From: Bin5 sp965220715
Lineage (GTDB): Bacteria; Chloroflexota; Anaerolineae; Caldilineales; Caldilineaceae
Reading direction: 5' to 3'
Length of the DNA: 64,000 nt
NCBI GenBank assembly: GCA_965220715.1
Contig: OZ244843.1
Location: 5,332,001 to 5,396,000, forward strand
Shown here piece by piece: positions 1 to 8,533 of this stretch. Both the position numbers and the translations under genes were made by a program. Position 1 is the stretch's first letter; each line of letters starts with the position of its first letter. The notes beneath the pieces were generated by a model. That model had not been told where the DNA came from, did no database searches, and saw only the letters and a list, made by a program, of their open reading frames with translations.

Positions 1-1201
1 CTTTTTGGCGCAGCACATCACGTTCCGCTTTTGTTGGGGCGCCAACTTTGAGTAGTCCGGCGCTCCCCGACAGGCGCGTCAGCCGCATCTGTAACTCGTC
101 ACGGTCGTCGTCATCAGCCGGCAGGCTATCGAGCCGTCTCTGCCAAGCTGATATTCGTTCCCGAATCGCGCGTTCACCGCCGCCGCCATTGACCACAAAC
201 AGCGCTTCCTTTCCGGCTTCTATACGGCCGGCCCGGCCAAGGTCCTGCACCTTGACCGATTCCAGGGGGCTCCCGACGTCCTCACCTAAGAGGGCCGCCC
301 CAGACAATAAGGCCAGATCGTCTAACTCACGATGACCTTTTTCTCCCCCAATGTTGAGGGCTACAGCCGTTACTCTCAATTTGCTTTTTGGCTGCTGGTG
401 CGCTGCAACCAGCCTGGTAACAGCCTCGCCACTGATTTGGTGGGCGACCAGCAGCAGGTGAGGCGGCTCTTGCCTGGCTGCAACATCAAGCAGCGGGTTA
501 AGCGCGTCTGCGTCTTGCAGGTGTCCGGCATAGAGGGCAATCGAGCAATCTTTTTGAATCGCCTGCCCGCTTGTTGGGGCAGTAATAAGATAAGGAGAGA
601 TAATTTGGCCCTGCCAGCGCCCCCCTTCATAGTAGATCCGCTCCATGTAGGAAGCCACATAATTTTCAACCGTAATGTAGGCGTGAGGACCCAAGAGGTC
701 AAACATCTCGCCCAATACCCAGGCCAAATCGGCGTTTCCGGTTGCGGCTTGGGCAACAGCGGCTAAATCTTCCTGTCCGCTTACCGGTTGAGCCATCTTG
801 CTCAATGCGGTTGCGGCTATATCAGCAGCCTTGCGAATGCCCTCCTGCACAGAAACAAGCTCCCCCCCGGCCGTTACCATTCGAGTGGCCTCGTGTAAAA
901 CTGCTTTTGCCAGGACGGCCATCGTGGCGCTGCCATCTCCCAGCTGCGTGTGAACGCGCCAGGTCAAGTGGCGCAGCATCATCGCGCCCACATCCTGCCG
1001 CCGGTCTGGCAAGGCAATGACACGGCGGGCAATTGTCGCCGCGTCATTCAGCAATTCCGGTCGCTCTTTCGTGTTCGATTCGTTGACGACGTGGCCTTGA
1101 GAGGGACCCAGAGTAACGGCCAGCAGATCTGCCATCTGGTCAAACCCCTGCTTGAGATAGATGGCAGAGTCGGGTGGGAGAATAACTTTGGGAATGGGCA
1201 T
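1..1201 (-). CDS. Divergent GroEL/Cpn60-like chaperonin (3' end outside window)
   Basis: An open frame reads on the minus strand from the ATG at 1201 to the window edge (400 codons, C-terminus missing). It follows the group I chaperonin pattern: TLGPSQGHVV replaces the TLGPKGRNVV nucleotide loop, GDGSATMAVLA replaces GDGTTTATVLA with its Asp kept, ISPYLIT matches the SPYF segment, and RLSGSAGLLKVGAPTKAE matches the RxAKLxGGVAVIKVGAATE stretch. GroEL normally folds proteins inside an ATP-driven double ring. The many substitutions in the ATP loop and the loss of the usual GMxFDRGY segment suggest a specialised paralogue rather than the housekeeping copy. An in-frame stop lies 18 bases upstream of the ATG and I see no clear Shine-Dalgarno. 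It lies 160 bases downstream of a lipoprotein gene on the same strand. The family is clear; chaperone activity is inferred. Confidence 0.85.
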   Translation of the reverse strand, partial: MPIPKVILPPDSAIYLKQGFDQMADLLAVTLGPSQGHVVNESNTKERPELLNDAATIARRVIALPDRRQDVGAMMLRHLTWRVHTQLGDGSATMAVLAKAVLHEATRMVTAGGELVSVQEGIRKAADIAATALSKMAQPVSGQEDLAAVAQAATGNADLAWVLGEMFDLLGPHAYITVENYVASYMERIYYEGGRWQGQIISPYLITAPTSGQAIQKDCSIALYAGHLQDADALNPLLDVAARQEPPHLLLVAHQISGEAVTRLVAAHQQPKSKLRVTAVALNIGGEKGHRELDDLALLSGAALLGEDVGSPLESVKVQDLGRAGRIEAGKEALFVVNGGGGERAIRERISAWQRRLDSLPADDDDRDELQMRLTRLSGSAGLLKVGAPTKAERDVLRQK

Positions 1202-1361
1202 CAGTATGGGGTTGCGAGTCTAACTGACGATGTGTTCCTCAACGAGGCTTTCCTGTACCCTGGAACCGTGGCCGGGCCTGGCGAGATCAGTTCAGACCCA
1301 TTGTTTTGCACGATTGAAGAGTAGGTCTTGAGATCGATATCGCAGGACGTTGAAGTAGATA

Positions 1362-3152
1362 CTATCGTTGGATAAGAACCAGGCTGTTTGCCTCTAGTTG
1401 CTCAATGGTAGAGACCGCGCCATCCGGCCATCTTATCTCTAAAGCCTCTATTTGGCTTCCCCGCGGCAGACCAAAATGGACTCGCGACGGGTCGCCCGAG
1501 AGATAGCCGCTGGTTACTTTGATCCTGCGCCGATAATCGCCAGTGCTAGTCCGGAGGGTGAGCGTGGCTCCAACTGCCTTTGTGTTTTGTGAGTCTGGCC
1601 AGGCCAAATCAACGAGCAGGCTGCTTCCCTGACAAAGCTGATTCTCGAAGATCTGGGCGGGGGCCGCCAAATTGTTGACCACGATATCGAGGTCGCCGTC
1701 ACCGTCCAGGTCGGCCATGCTCATGCTGCGCCCGCCATACGTGCTGTTCAGCCCCCAGGCAGGTTCCGGCACAAAGTTGCCGCGCCCATCGTTGCGATAG
1801 ACTTGGTTCTCCTCCACGAGCTCGTCATTCGGCAGGTGGCTGAAGTTGTCGAGGGCTTGCATGCCGTTAACCACGTAGAGGTCAAGAAATCCGTCTTGGT
1901 CGAGATCGCCAAACTTGCTCGACCAACTCCAGCCGGTCGCTTCGACCCCGCTGGACCCGGCGGTATTCACATAATTGCCGTCATCTTGCCGTAGTTGCAA
2001 CACATTGGCCATGTGCTGGGGATCACCCTCAACCATGAGGTGGGTCATGTTGTCCATCACGGGTTGCCACTGATTCATAATCTCTGGCGTATCAGAATAG
2101 GGGTGCATATCGGCGGCGAAGAGCTCCCAGCGACCATTATTGTTAATGTCTCCGCTGTCAAAGCTCATGGTACTCATCGTGGTTGCGGCAAAAGGCTCTG
2201 CGGCTTGCCAGCCATTGTCGCCGGCCAGCCAGATATAGTCACGCGTATCGAAATCATTGCCCACCACAATATCGGCGCGGCCGTCCCCATTCAGATCGGT
2301 TAGCTGCAGGGCCAGGGCCTGCGCCTCACTGGCCAGCCGAGTGGCCGCAAACGCGCCGCCTTCATTGTTGTAAAGCCACACGCCAGCCTGATCGTTTCTG
2401 GTTTCTGTGGCGCCGCTCTTATACAAAAGGTTCTGTTTTTGCAACGAGGCATCGTAGGAAGCCGTGACCAAATCCAGATCACCGTCCTGATCCAAGTCAG
2501 CCCAATCGAGGCTATAGGCAGAGGCTTGCAGCGCCGGCAAGCGCAGCTGCTCAAAGCGTCCCAAGCCCGTATTGCGCCAATGGAGAATACGTCCATTGCG
2601 GGCGGTAACGACCAGGTCCAACCAGCCATCGGCATCGATATCAACCGTTGCAATGGCCCGCGTGCTGCCTTCAAACAGCAGTTCGGCTGAGAATTGCCAA
2701 CCGCCGTCATTCCAGAAAATCCGGTTTGGACCGAAAATGTTGCCCAAAACGATGTCCAGATCACCATCGTTGTCCAAATCGTTGATGGCCAAACCGGAGC
2801 CATTACTGATGAAAAAGCCGATGCGTTCAACGGTTGAGGCTGTTCGGTGGGGCAGATCATGCGCAATAAAGCGGTTGCTACAGGCAGTAGCGGGTCGAAG
2901 GGCGGTGGCTTGCACCGATAACGCAACTGTACTCACATTTACGTGGGGCGAGGCCGCTTCTGCCGCGGCTTCGGTTTCCTCCACTCGATCTGATGGAGGT
3001 TTCGTCACCCCTCGACTTGCGGTATCCGGTGCGCCGGGCAGATTTCCCTCAGTCTTTTCTTCCAACCGGAATGTGCAGCCTGCGGCCAGGAAGAGCAAGA
3101 CCAGGGTAACAGTGAGGGAATAAGAATTCAAAAATGACACTCCACAGTTCAC
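1362..3152 (-). CDS. FG-GAP/VCBS repeat lipoprotein with ASPIC/UnbV C-terminal domain (CRTAC1-like)
   Basis: A 596-residue exported protein. A lipoprotein signal ends in LAAGC (Cys26), followed by a low-complexity Glu/Ala-rich linker. Seven Asp-rich calcium-type FG-GAP motifs follow, at about residues 124-136, 171-181, 218-229, 286-297, 334-345, 415-427 and 480-491; they should form a beta-propeller. Residues about 512-590 are an ASPIC/UnbV domain (GYLSGDPSRVHFGL, then IRWPDG). Such CRTAC1-like proteins are outer-surface, probable ligand- or carbohydrate-binding proteins of unknown substrate. It starts 25 bases after the stop of the ABC permease gene, so it is probably co-transcribed with the importer. 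The first start is GTG at 3152; a TTG at about residue 9, with GGAG upstream, would give a shorter and more typical lipoprotein leader. Confidence 0.9.
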   Translation of the reverse strand: MNCGVSFLNSYSLTVTLVLLFLAAGCTFRLEEKTEGNLPGAPDTASRGVTKPPSDRVEETEAAAEAASPHVNVSTVALSVQATALRPATACSNRFIAHDLPHRTASTVERIGFFISNGSGLAINDLDNDGDLDIVLGNIFGPNRIFWNDGGWQFSAELLFEGSTRAIATVDIDADGWLDLVVTARNGRILHWRNTGLGRFEQLRLPALQASAYSLDWADLDQDGDLDLVTASYDASLQKQNLLYKSGATETRNDQAGVWLYNNEGGAFAATRLASEAQALALQLTDLNGDGRADIVVGNDFDTRDYIWLAGDNGWQAAEPFAATTMSTMSFDSGDINNNGRWELFAADMHPYSDTPEIMNQWQPVMDNMTHLMVEGDPQHMANVLQLRQDDGNYVNTAGSSGVEATGWSWSSKFGDLDQDGFLDLYVVNGMQALDNFSHLPNDELVEENQVYRNDGRGNFVPEPAWGLNSTYGGRSMSMADLDGDGDLDIVVNNLAAPAQIFENQLCQGSSLLVDLAWPDSQNTKAVGATLTLRTSTGDYRRRIKVTSGYLSGDPSRVHFGLPRGSQIEALEIRWPDGAVSTIEQLEANSLVLIQR

Positions 3153-3177
3153 AATCCGACCTTGTCAGGGGGGGTTT

Positions 3178-4074
3178 TCACCCCTTTGTTCCGGTCAGGT
3201 TGATGCCTTCAATGAAAGTTTTTTGTGCAAAAAAGAATAGAATAATGATCGGAATCGTTGCCAGGGAGCTGACCGCCATCAGATGCGGCACACAACGCTT
3301 ACAAGTATAGTTCGCACCCACATCCAACAATTCGATGCCCAAGGCGATGGGAAAGTTCTCCTCGGAGCGAATGAAAAGCAAGGGACCCAGATAATCATTC
3401 CAGGCCCACATAAAGCGGAAGAGGGCCACCACCGCTAAGGCCGGATACGACAGTGGGACAATAATCCGCAACAGGATCGTCAATTCGCTGGCCCCGTCAA
3501 GCCTGGCCGACTCCGAGAGCTCTTCGGGAATCGACCTGAAAAATTGGCGTAACATAAAAATGAAATAGGGATGACCAAAGAGCGCGGTCACCGTCCAGAA
3601 ACGATAGGTATCGAGCCACCCCAACCACTTCAGGCCGATGAAGACCGGTATCATCTTCACGGCCCAGGGCAGCATCATCGTTGTCAGGGCCAGGTAGAAG
3701 AGTATATCGCGGCCCGGCCATCGAATTTTCGAGAATCCGTAAGCGATGAAGGTGGACGAAAGCACGGTGATTATCACCACCGGCAGGACATAGCGAAAGA
3801 CGGTATTATAGGCAAAGGTTGTGAAGGGACGCAGAGTCCAGGCGTTTGGAAAGTTTTCCCAAAACATCGGGTTGGGAAACATCACAGGCGGCACGGTGAA
3901 GACCTGGGGATCATCCTTGAGCGCCGAGGAGAACATCCAGTAAATGGGGAAAATAAAGCTGAAGGATAAGGCAATAAGCAGACCATATTTGAGAACGTCA
4001 ATTGAGATTTCAGACCATTTAAATGATCTCGTTTTGGTTGGAACGGCGCTTTGGCTGTCAGCACTCGCTGTCAT
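3178..4074 (-). CDS. Carbohydrate ABC transporter permease, MalG-like
   Basis: A 298-residue inner-membrane protein of the binding-protein-dependent permease family, type MalG/UgpE. It has about six hydrophobic segments, the first near residues 30-50. The cytoplasmic EAA loop, which contacts the ATPase, reads EELSESARLDGASELTILLR at about residues 190-210. It ends in a short tail close to TFIEGINLTGTKG, usual for this family. Its ATG overlaps the stop of the preceding permease gene by four bases (ATGA), so the two are translationally coupled. With the neighbouring permease and binding protein it forms a sugar or polyol importer. No ATPase gene lies in the window, so a shared MsmX/MalK-type ATPase elsewhere is likely. 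The substrate cannot be read from the sequence. Confidence 0.95.
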   Translation of the reverse strand: MTASADSQSAVPTKTRSFKWSEISIDVLKYGLLIALSFSFIFPIYWMFSSALKDDPQVFTVPPVMFPNPMFWENFPNAWTLRPFTTFAYNTVFRYVLPVVIITVLSSTFIAYGFSKIRWPGRDILFYLALTTMMLPWAVKMIPVFIGLKWLGWLDTYRFWTVTALFGHPYFIFMLRQFFRSIPEELSESARLDGASELTILLRIIVPLSYPALAVVALFRFMWAWNDYLGPLLFIRSEENFPIALGIELLDVGANYTCKRCVPHLMAVSSLATIPIIILFFFAQKTFIEGINLTGTKG

Positions 4075-5000
4075 TTTTCTTCATCTCCATAGTAGACCCA
4101 GCGAGCCGATGAGCGGAATAGGATAACCGTGAATAGGACGATGATGAGCAACATAACCCAAGCCACTGCCGACGCTTTACCCATCCTGAAATTGACGAAC
4201 GCATTTCGATACAGGAATATGAGCAAGAACTCTGTCGCTCTCATCGGCCCGCCTGCAGTCAGCAACCAGGGAATGGTGAATTCCTGAAAAGCTGTGATGA
4301 AGCCAGTAACCAGGTTGAAGAGGATAATCGGTGTCGTCATTGGAATCGTCACGTTCCACATTTTTCGCCAGGCTGAGGCGCCATCCAGGCTGGCCGCTTC
4401 AAGGAGCGATCTGGGCACATTCTGCAATGCGGCCAGGAAAATAACCACCGCGGCCCCTTGGGTCCAAACCATGACAAAAATCAAGGAGGGTTTGGCCCAG
4501 GACGGGTTGGATAAGAAAGGGATAACCGGCAATTCAAGGGCCCGCAAAATACCGTTTATGGCCCCATATTGGATATTGTATAAGAACTGCCAGGTCATGG
4601 CCGAGGCCACGGCCGGAACAATAACCGGCAAGTAGATGACCCCACGAAAAAAGGTGCGCCCCACGATGTCTTGGTTCAGCAAGTTGGCAATTAAGAATGC
4701 GACACAAACACCCACAGGCACGCCGATCCCGACATAGAACAGCGTATTCCAGATAACCTCATAAAAATATGGGTCTGTTGTGAATAGATTGACGTAATTG
4801 TCCAACCCGAGAAACACTGGAGGACGAACCAGATCATAGCGATTTAGACTGTAATATAAGGCTGCCGCTACAGGAGCCAATTCGTAGCCAATAAAGCCAA
4901 TCAGCCACGGCGCGACAAAAAATAAGCCCCAGCGCAGATTTCTGCGTTCACCTGGCGTAAACCGCCGCCGATTCTTTAGTGAAAATGAAAAGGCTGACAT
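4071..5000 (-). CDS. Carbohydrate ABC transporter permease, MalF/UgpA-like
   Basis: A 309-residue multi-spanning permease. The N-terminal hydrophobic segment (LFFVAPWLIGFIGYELAPV) lies near residues 26-45, five more membrane segments follow, and the EAA loop RSLLEAASLDGASAWRKMW is near residues 195-215. The protein pairs with the MalG-like permease encoded just downstream with a four-base overlap; the two make the membrane channel of a CUT1-type sugar importer. A 520-base gap containing a strong inverted repeat separates it from the binding-protein gene upstream. That layout is often seen where the binding protein is made in excess over the permeases. Substrate unknown. Confidence 0.95.
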   Translation of the reverse strand: MSAFSFSLKNRRRFTPGERRNLRWGLFFVAPWLIGFIGYELAPVAAALYYSLNRYDLVRPPVFLGLDNYVNLFTTDPYFYEVIWNTLFYVGIGVPVGVCVAFLIANLLNQDIVGRTFFRGVIYLPVIVPAVASAMTWQFLYNIQYGAINGILRALELPVIPFLSNPSWAKPSLIFVMVWTQGAAVVIFLAALQNVPRSLLEAASLDGASAWRKMWNVTIPMTTPIILFNLVTGFITAFQEFTIPWLLTAGGPMRATEFLLIFLYRNAFVNFRMGKASAVAWVMLLIIVLFTVILFRSSARWVYYGDEEK

Positions 5001-5523
5001 CTGATATCATCCGCTGGCACGACTACGAGACCTTAGAAAAAAGAGCTGATTTGCGGCAAAAAGCAGAGAAAAGATACGGCTGGAATGACACAGATCACAG
5101 AAACAGTCGAACAAACAAGCGAACGGTCGAGGATTTTGAGCCGTTAGCGTATGAACTGGATGCCTATCACGAGATTTGTGACGACTGTTTTTCAAGAGGA
5201 ACAGAAACGAGAAGCCCGAGGCTGCCTGGCAGGATTGATGCAACCCTCACCGAATAATTTGCGCGACAATTCTATACTGAGAAAAAGTTGAGGCCTGAAC
5301 TTCCGGGATATCTGTCATGCCCGAATGTCATTATCGGACATCCACTGGTTGCTTGCAGACAAGCGTACGGATTTCCGCCAAAAGCATGCGGGAATGATTA
5401 AGACTAAAGTTCAAGCTTCATTCTGATCTCAGTATAAATCGAACTGTCAATCAGTCACTGAATCAGCGACTGACTGACAGTCCAGATTGACAACCCAGGT
5501 ATTCAATCGGCAAGGCAAGTGGC
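5001..5523. other. Long intercistronic gap in the ABC importer cluster
   Basis: About 520 bases between the binding-protein stop and the first permease. I see no convincing gene: short open frames on both strands lack Shine-Dalgarno sites and recognisable domains. It contains the near-perfect inverted repeat at 5444-5480 and AT-rich patches. It could hold an internal promoter for the permeases, but no consensus pair stood out. Confidence 0.5.
5444..5480 (-). repeat. 37-base inverted repeat after the binding-protein gene
   Basis: Two 18-base arms (5444-5461 and 5463-5480) are complementary except for two positions, which would be G-U pairs in RNA on one strand, around a single central base. 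It lies about 45 bases beyond the binding-protein stop (minus-strand reading) and has no T-run. Hairpins at this place in ABC operons are known to stabilise the upstream mRNA and lower expression downstream. An operator site is the alternative. Confidence 0.55.
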
Positions 5524-6894
5524 TTAACCAAGACCTTGCGCTTCCCACTCAGCATCGGCTCGCCTTTGCAGTTCCTCCATCGCCTCCCCGGCCGGGGTAA
5601 TATCGCGATAGACCTCTTCCCTCAAGGCGGCCCATTCGTCGTTCAGGAACCAGTGGATGGGACAGCGGCGACCGATCATCCATTCATCAGTCTGGTCCGG
5701 GGCATCCAAATACCAGCCCAAGCCATTGAAGGCGTCGGGGTCTACGGTTGCCAGATATGATTTCTTGCCCGTAAGCCAGCCCACTTCTGCAAAGATGGCG
5801 TCCAGGGCATCATTATCGAAGGTCAGAAACTCGCTAATCCTGAACCCGACTTCGATATTTGGGCTGTCTTTGAAAATCTGAATCATGTGGGCCCCGGTGC
5901 CCATCATTTTCGTCCCCTCCCGACTGGCCGGCACCGGCACCCAGGTGACCATATTGGACTCCGCTGTTTCAGGCCGTCCCAGCAGCGTGGTCTCACCCGG
6001 AGCCCAATATCCAAGCAGAATCGCCGACTGGACTTCGGCCCTGTAGGCGGCCCCCCAATATCCCTGACCGTCAACCCCGCGCATACCGGCCAGGTTGTCC
6101 GGCCCGGCAATGCGATGGAATTCGCCAAAGGTGTCAGCAGCCTGGGCCATGCGCTCGTCGTCAAAATGGAAGGTCTGCTCCTCATCGTTCCACCAATTAA
6201 GCCCGAAGGCAAAGGCGGGATAGTCCGGTTCCTGTGCCATGCCGTCATAGGGATCCCAGCCTACGCGGTCCATGTTGCCGGCATTGTCAAAGAGGGTCAA
6301 CTCCTTTTGCCACTCCAACCACCCTTCGATCGTTCCAGGTGGATTGTCCGGGTCCAGACCCGCCTCTTCCACATGGCGCCGGTTGTAGTTGATGCCCCAC
6401 CAGATGTAGGATTCGATGCCGACGACGCCGATCTTTTGCCCGTCGAATACGGTGGATTCAACCAGATTCGACAACAGGTCGTCCTCGTCGATAATCACAC
6501 TGCCGTTCAGCAGATCGTCAATGGGCAAAACCACGCCCCGCGACCAGAACTCCGCATAACCAGTGCACGAGTTGAGGTCTGGCGGGTCGCCTGCGGCCAG
6601 GGCGGCCAGCTTTTCTTCTAGCGCGACGCCGGACTTAAATGTCAAGGTGTAGTTGCCAAGGTGCTCCTGGAAACTTTCCATCGCCTTGATTGTGTCTATC
6701 GCCGGGTCCAAGTTTGTCCAATCCACCCATAAGCTGACTTCACCGGGTTCGGCCCCAGGCGCCCCCGCCTCCGCTTCGCCGCTCTCTGTCGCTTGCGGAG
6801 CTGGACAGGCGGCCAATACAAGCCCGGCTGCCGACATACCGCCAAGTCTCATCAAGTGGCGGCGGGTCAAGCCATGTCTGTTCTTTTCTTCCAT
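5524..6894 (-). CDS. Tat-exported lipoprotein, extracellular solute-binding protein (family 1)
   Basis: About 456 residues from the ATG at 6894, which follows AAAGGAG at a seven-base spacing; a longer frame to 6930 has no such site. The leader has a twin-arginine motif (LTRRHLMRLGG) and a lipobox VLAAC with Cys30, so the folded protein is probably exported by Tat and lipid-anchored. The body is a UgpB/MalE-type sugar-binding protein: an acidic N-terminal strand region (VSLWVDWTNLD), AALAAGDPPDL near residue 100, and a Trp-rich ligand region towards the C-terminus. It captures a substrate, probably a sugar, sugar acid or glycoside, for the two permeases downstream. Transcription probably starts from the promoter at 7067-7095. 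Confidence 0.93.
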   Translation of the reverse strand: MEEKNRHGLTRRHLMRLGGMSAAGLVLAACPAPQATESGEAEAGAPGAEPGEVSLWVDWTNLDPAIDTIKAMESFQEHLGNYTLTFKSGVALEEKLAALAAGDPPDLNSCTGYAEFWSRGVVLPIDDLLNGSVIIDEDDLLSNLVESTVFDGQKIGVVGIESYIWWGINYNRRHVEEAGLDPDNPPGTIEGWLEWQKELTLFDNAGNMDRVGWDPYDGMAQEPDYPAFAFGLNWWNDEEQTFHFDDERMAQAADTFGEFHRIAGPDNLAGMRGVDGQGYWGAAYRAEVQSAILLGYWAPGETTLLGRPETAESNMVTWVPVPASREGTKMMGTGAHMIQIFKDSPNIEVGFRISEFLTFDNDALDAIFAEVGWLTGKKSYLATVDPDAFNGLGWYLDAPDQTDEWMIGRRCPIHWFLNDEWAALREEVYRDITPAGEAMEELQRRADAEWEAQGLG

Positions 6895-7066
6895 GGTTTT
6901 TCTCCTTTGGAATTGAACACGCACACGCAACCCTGAAGGAGTCGCGCAGCGAAAGGGGTGAGGCGAAAGCCGTCACACCATGACGTCAAGCTATTTAATT
7001 GATAACGCCTCCTCTTTCTTGTAAGAACCGCTCCAAAATCGGTTTGACCTCTTAATCGACCTCGCG

Positions 7067-7095
7067 ATAATATACCAAAAAGTTACCTATCACAA
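7067..7095 (-). promoter_or_regulatory. Sigma70-type promoter for the ABC importer
   Basis: Read on the minus strand: TTGTGA (7095-7090), a 17-base spacer, then TATTAT (7072-7067). The -10 matches consensus at five of six positions and the -35 at four of six. It lies about 170 bases upstream of the binding-protein ATG, in the 306-base divergent region shared with the response-regulator gene at 7201. On the other strand a TTGACA at 7153-7158 has no good -10 partner. Confidence 0.5.
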
Positions 7096-7200
7096 GTGAC
7101 AAAATAGCCTGCAGGGGTTGCAGCCTGACGAAAGTTTACTCGCCTGCGTCAGTTGACACAATGACATAGGCACGACAACTACACGACGCAATCAGAGGTT

Positions 7201-8409
7201 ATGGAAGCATTTGCCAGATTTGAACAGGATCTGCACGAGGCTTTGGCTCATCTGCACGATCCTGACTATAAACCACCGACCTCGGTGTATCAGGTGCTTG
7301 ACGGTCCTCCGCATCAGGATGTAGAGAGGCTAAGAGAGGGCATTATTCAGGCGATCGAGGGCATGAAGCCCGGCGTGGATACGCCGGCGCATGCGCCGGG
7401 CTGGCGGCTTTACCACCTGTTATCCGACCGCTATCAGCATGGCTTGACGCAGGAGGTGACAGCCCAGCGTTTAAGCATTACAACCCGTCATCTGCAACGC
7501 GAGCAGAAACGGGCCATTCACCTGTTGGCTGAACATTTGTGGCAGGAGAGTCAGCAGATCAGGCGGTCCTTAGAACGAGGCGACGATGCGCCGACAGTGA
7601 CTGATAGCTGGCAATCTCAGGTGCAACAAGAGTTGTCCGTGCTGCAGCAACACCAAGGCGAGCATCAGGCCAATCTGGCGGAAACTGTAGAGGGCGTGGT
7701 CAGGGTCGGCGAGGTGCTGGCCTCGGCGCACGGGCTGGCTCTGCAGGTACAACCGCTGCCGCCCGGTCTGGCGGCCAATATCCATCCCTCGGCCTTGCGC
7801 CAAATCTTGCTGACCGCGATTGAAAAGCTGGCGCTGCATATGGAAAGCGGCGACATCGCCATTGCCTGCCAGACGGCAGGTGAACAGGTTGAGATGATAG
7901 TTCGGGGCGCGGTCAGGCCACAGACAGCCCTGCCCCAGAGTGACCTGATTGCGGAAATTTTAAAGGAGCCGCAGGGCACGTTCACGATTGTACGTGAGCA
8001 TCACGAGATCGTTTTTCGAATCTCGTTGCCGTTGGCCAAAACAACCGTTTCGGTGTTGGTGGTGGATGATAACCCGGACTTGGTTCATTTCTTTCGACTC
8101 TATACGGCCAATACGCCCTATCACATTACCCATCTGTTGGCCGGTGAGCAGCTCTTTGAACAGATTCCCACCATCAAGCCCGATATCATTGTGCTGGATG
8201 TGTTGCTGCCGGGCCAGGACGGCTGGGAGTTGCTCTCCTATCTCCGCAGCCATGCTGAGACGCGCTCGATCCCCGTGATCGTCTGCTCGGTAGTCAAGCG
8301 AGAGGCGTTGGCTCTGGCTTTAGGAGCGGCCCTGTACCTGCCCAAGCCGGTGCGGCGGCGACAATTTATTGAGGCGTTGGATATGTTGCGAGGCAGGGTT
8401 GCGGTGTAG
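7201..8409 (+). CDS. Response-regulator protein with HTH-like region and degenerate HATPase-like domain
   Basis: A 402-residue soluble protein. Residues about 68-110 contain a helix-turn-helix-like stretch (TQEVTAQRLSITTRHLQRE). Residues about 190-280 resemble the ATP-binding domain of histidine kinases (LRQILLTAIEKLA in the N-box position, ending FRISLPLAK) but lack the N-box Asn and the glycine-rich lid. Residues 284-398 are a receiver domain with the acidic pair VVDDN, phospho-acceptor Asp333 (VLDVLLPG) and Lys382 (LPKPV). It probably receives phosphate from a histidine kinase; the convergent hybrid kinase next door is the obvious candidate. The middle domain may bind ADP or only a partner. 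Output through DNA binding is inferred from the HTH-like part. Confidence 0.8.
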   Translation: MEAFARFEQDLHEALAHLHDPDYKPPTSVYQVLDGPPHQDVERLREGIIQAIEGMKPGVDTPAHAPGWRLYHLLSDRYQHGLTQEVTAQRLSITTRHLQREQKRAIHLLAEHLWQESQQIRRSLERGDDAPTVTDSWQSQVQQELSVLQQHQGEHQANLAETVEGVVRVGEVLASAHGLALQVQPLPPGLAANIHPSALRQILLTAIEKLALHMESGDIAIACQTAGEQVEMIVRGAVRPQTALPQSDLIAEILKEPQGTFTIVREHHEIVFRISLPLAKTTVSVLVVDDNPDLVHFFRLYTANTPYHITHLLAGEQLFEQIPTIKPDIIVLDVLLPGQDGWELLSYLRSHAETRSIPVIVCSVVKREALALALGAALYLPKPVRRRQFIEALDMLRGRVAV

Positions 8410-8533
8410 GGATTCGTGCCGTTCATACCCCTGCCATATGCCGCTGCGCTCCGGGGTCTTCTCGGCCTGTCCCAAAAGTGCATGGCCGTTGTATTACATG
8501 CCGTGCATTACAGTGGCATTCTCGTCACACGTG

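Noticed and set aside
48..1324. Plus-strand open frames of 90-144 codons near the window start
   Set aside because: They are shadows of the minus-strand chaperonin gene, whose frame runs off the window edge and shows clear family motifs.
2300..2926. A 208-codon minus-strand frame inside the FG-GAP gene
   Set aside because: It is an out-of-frame shadow of the Asp-rich repeats.
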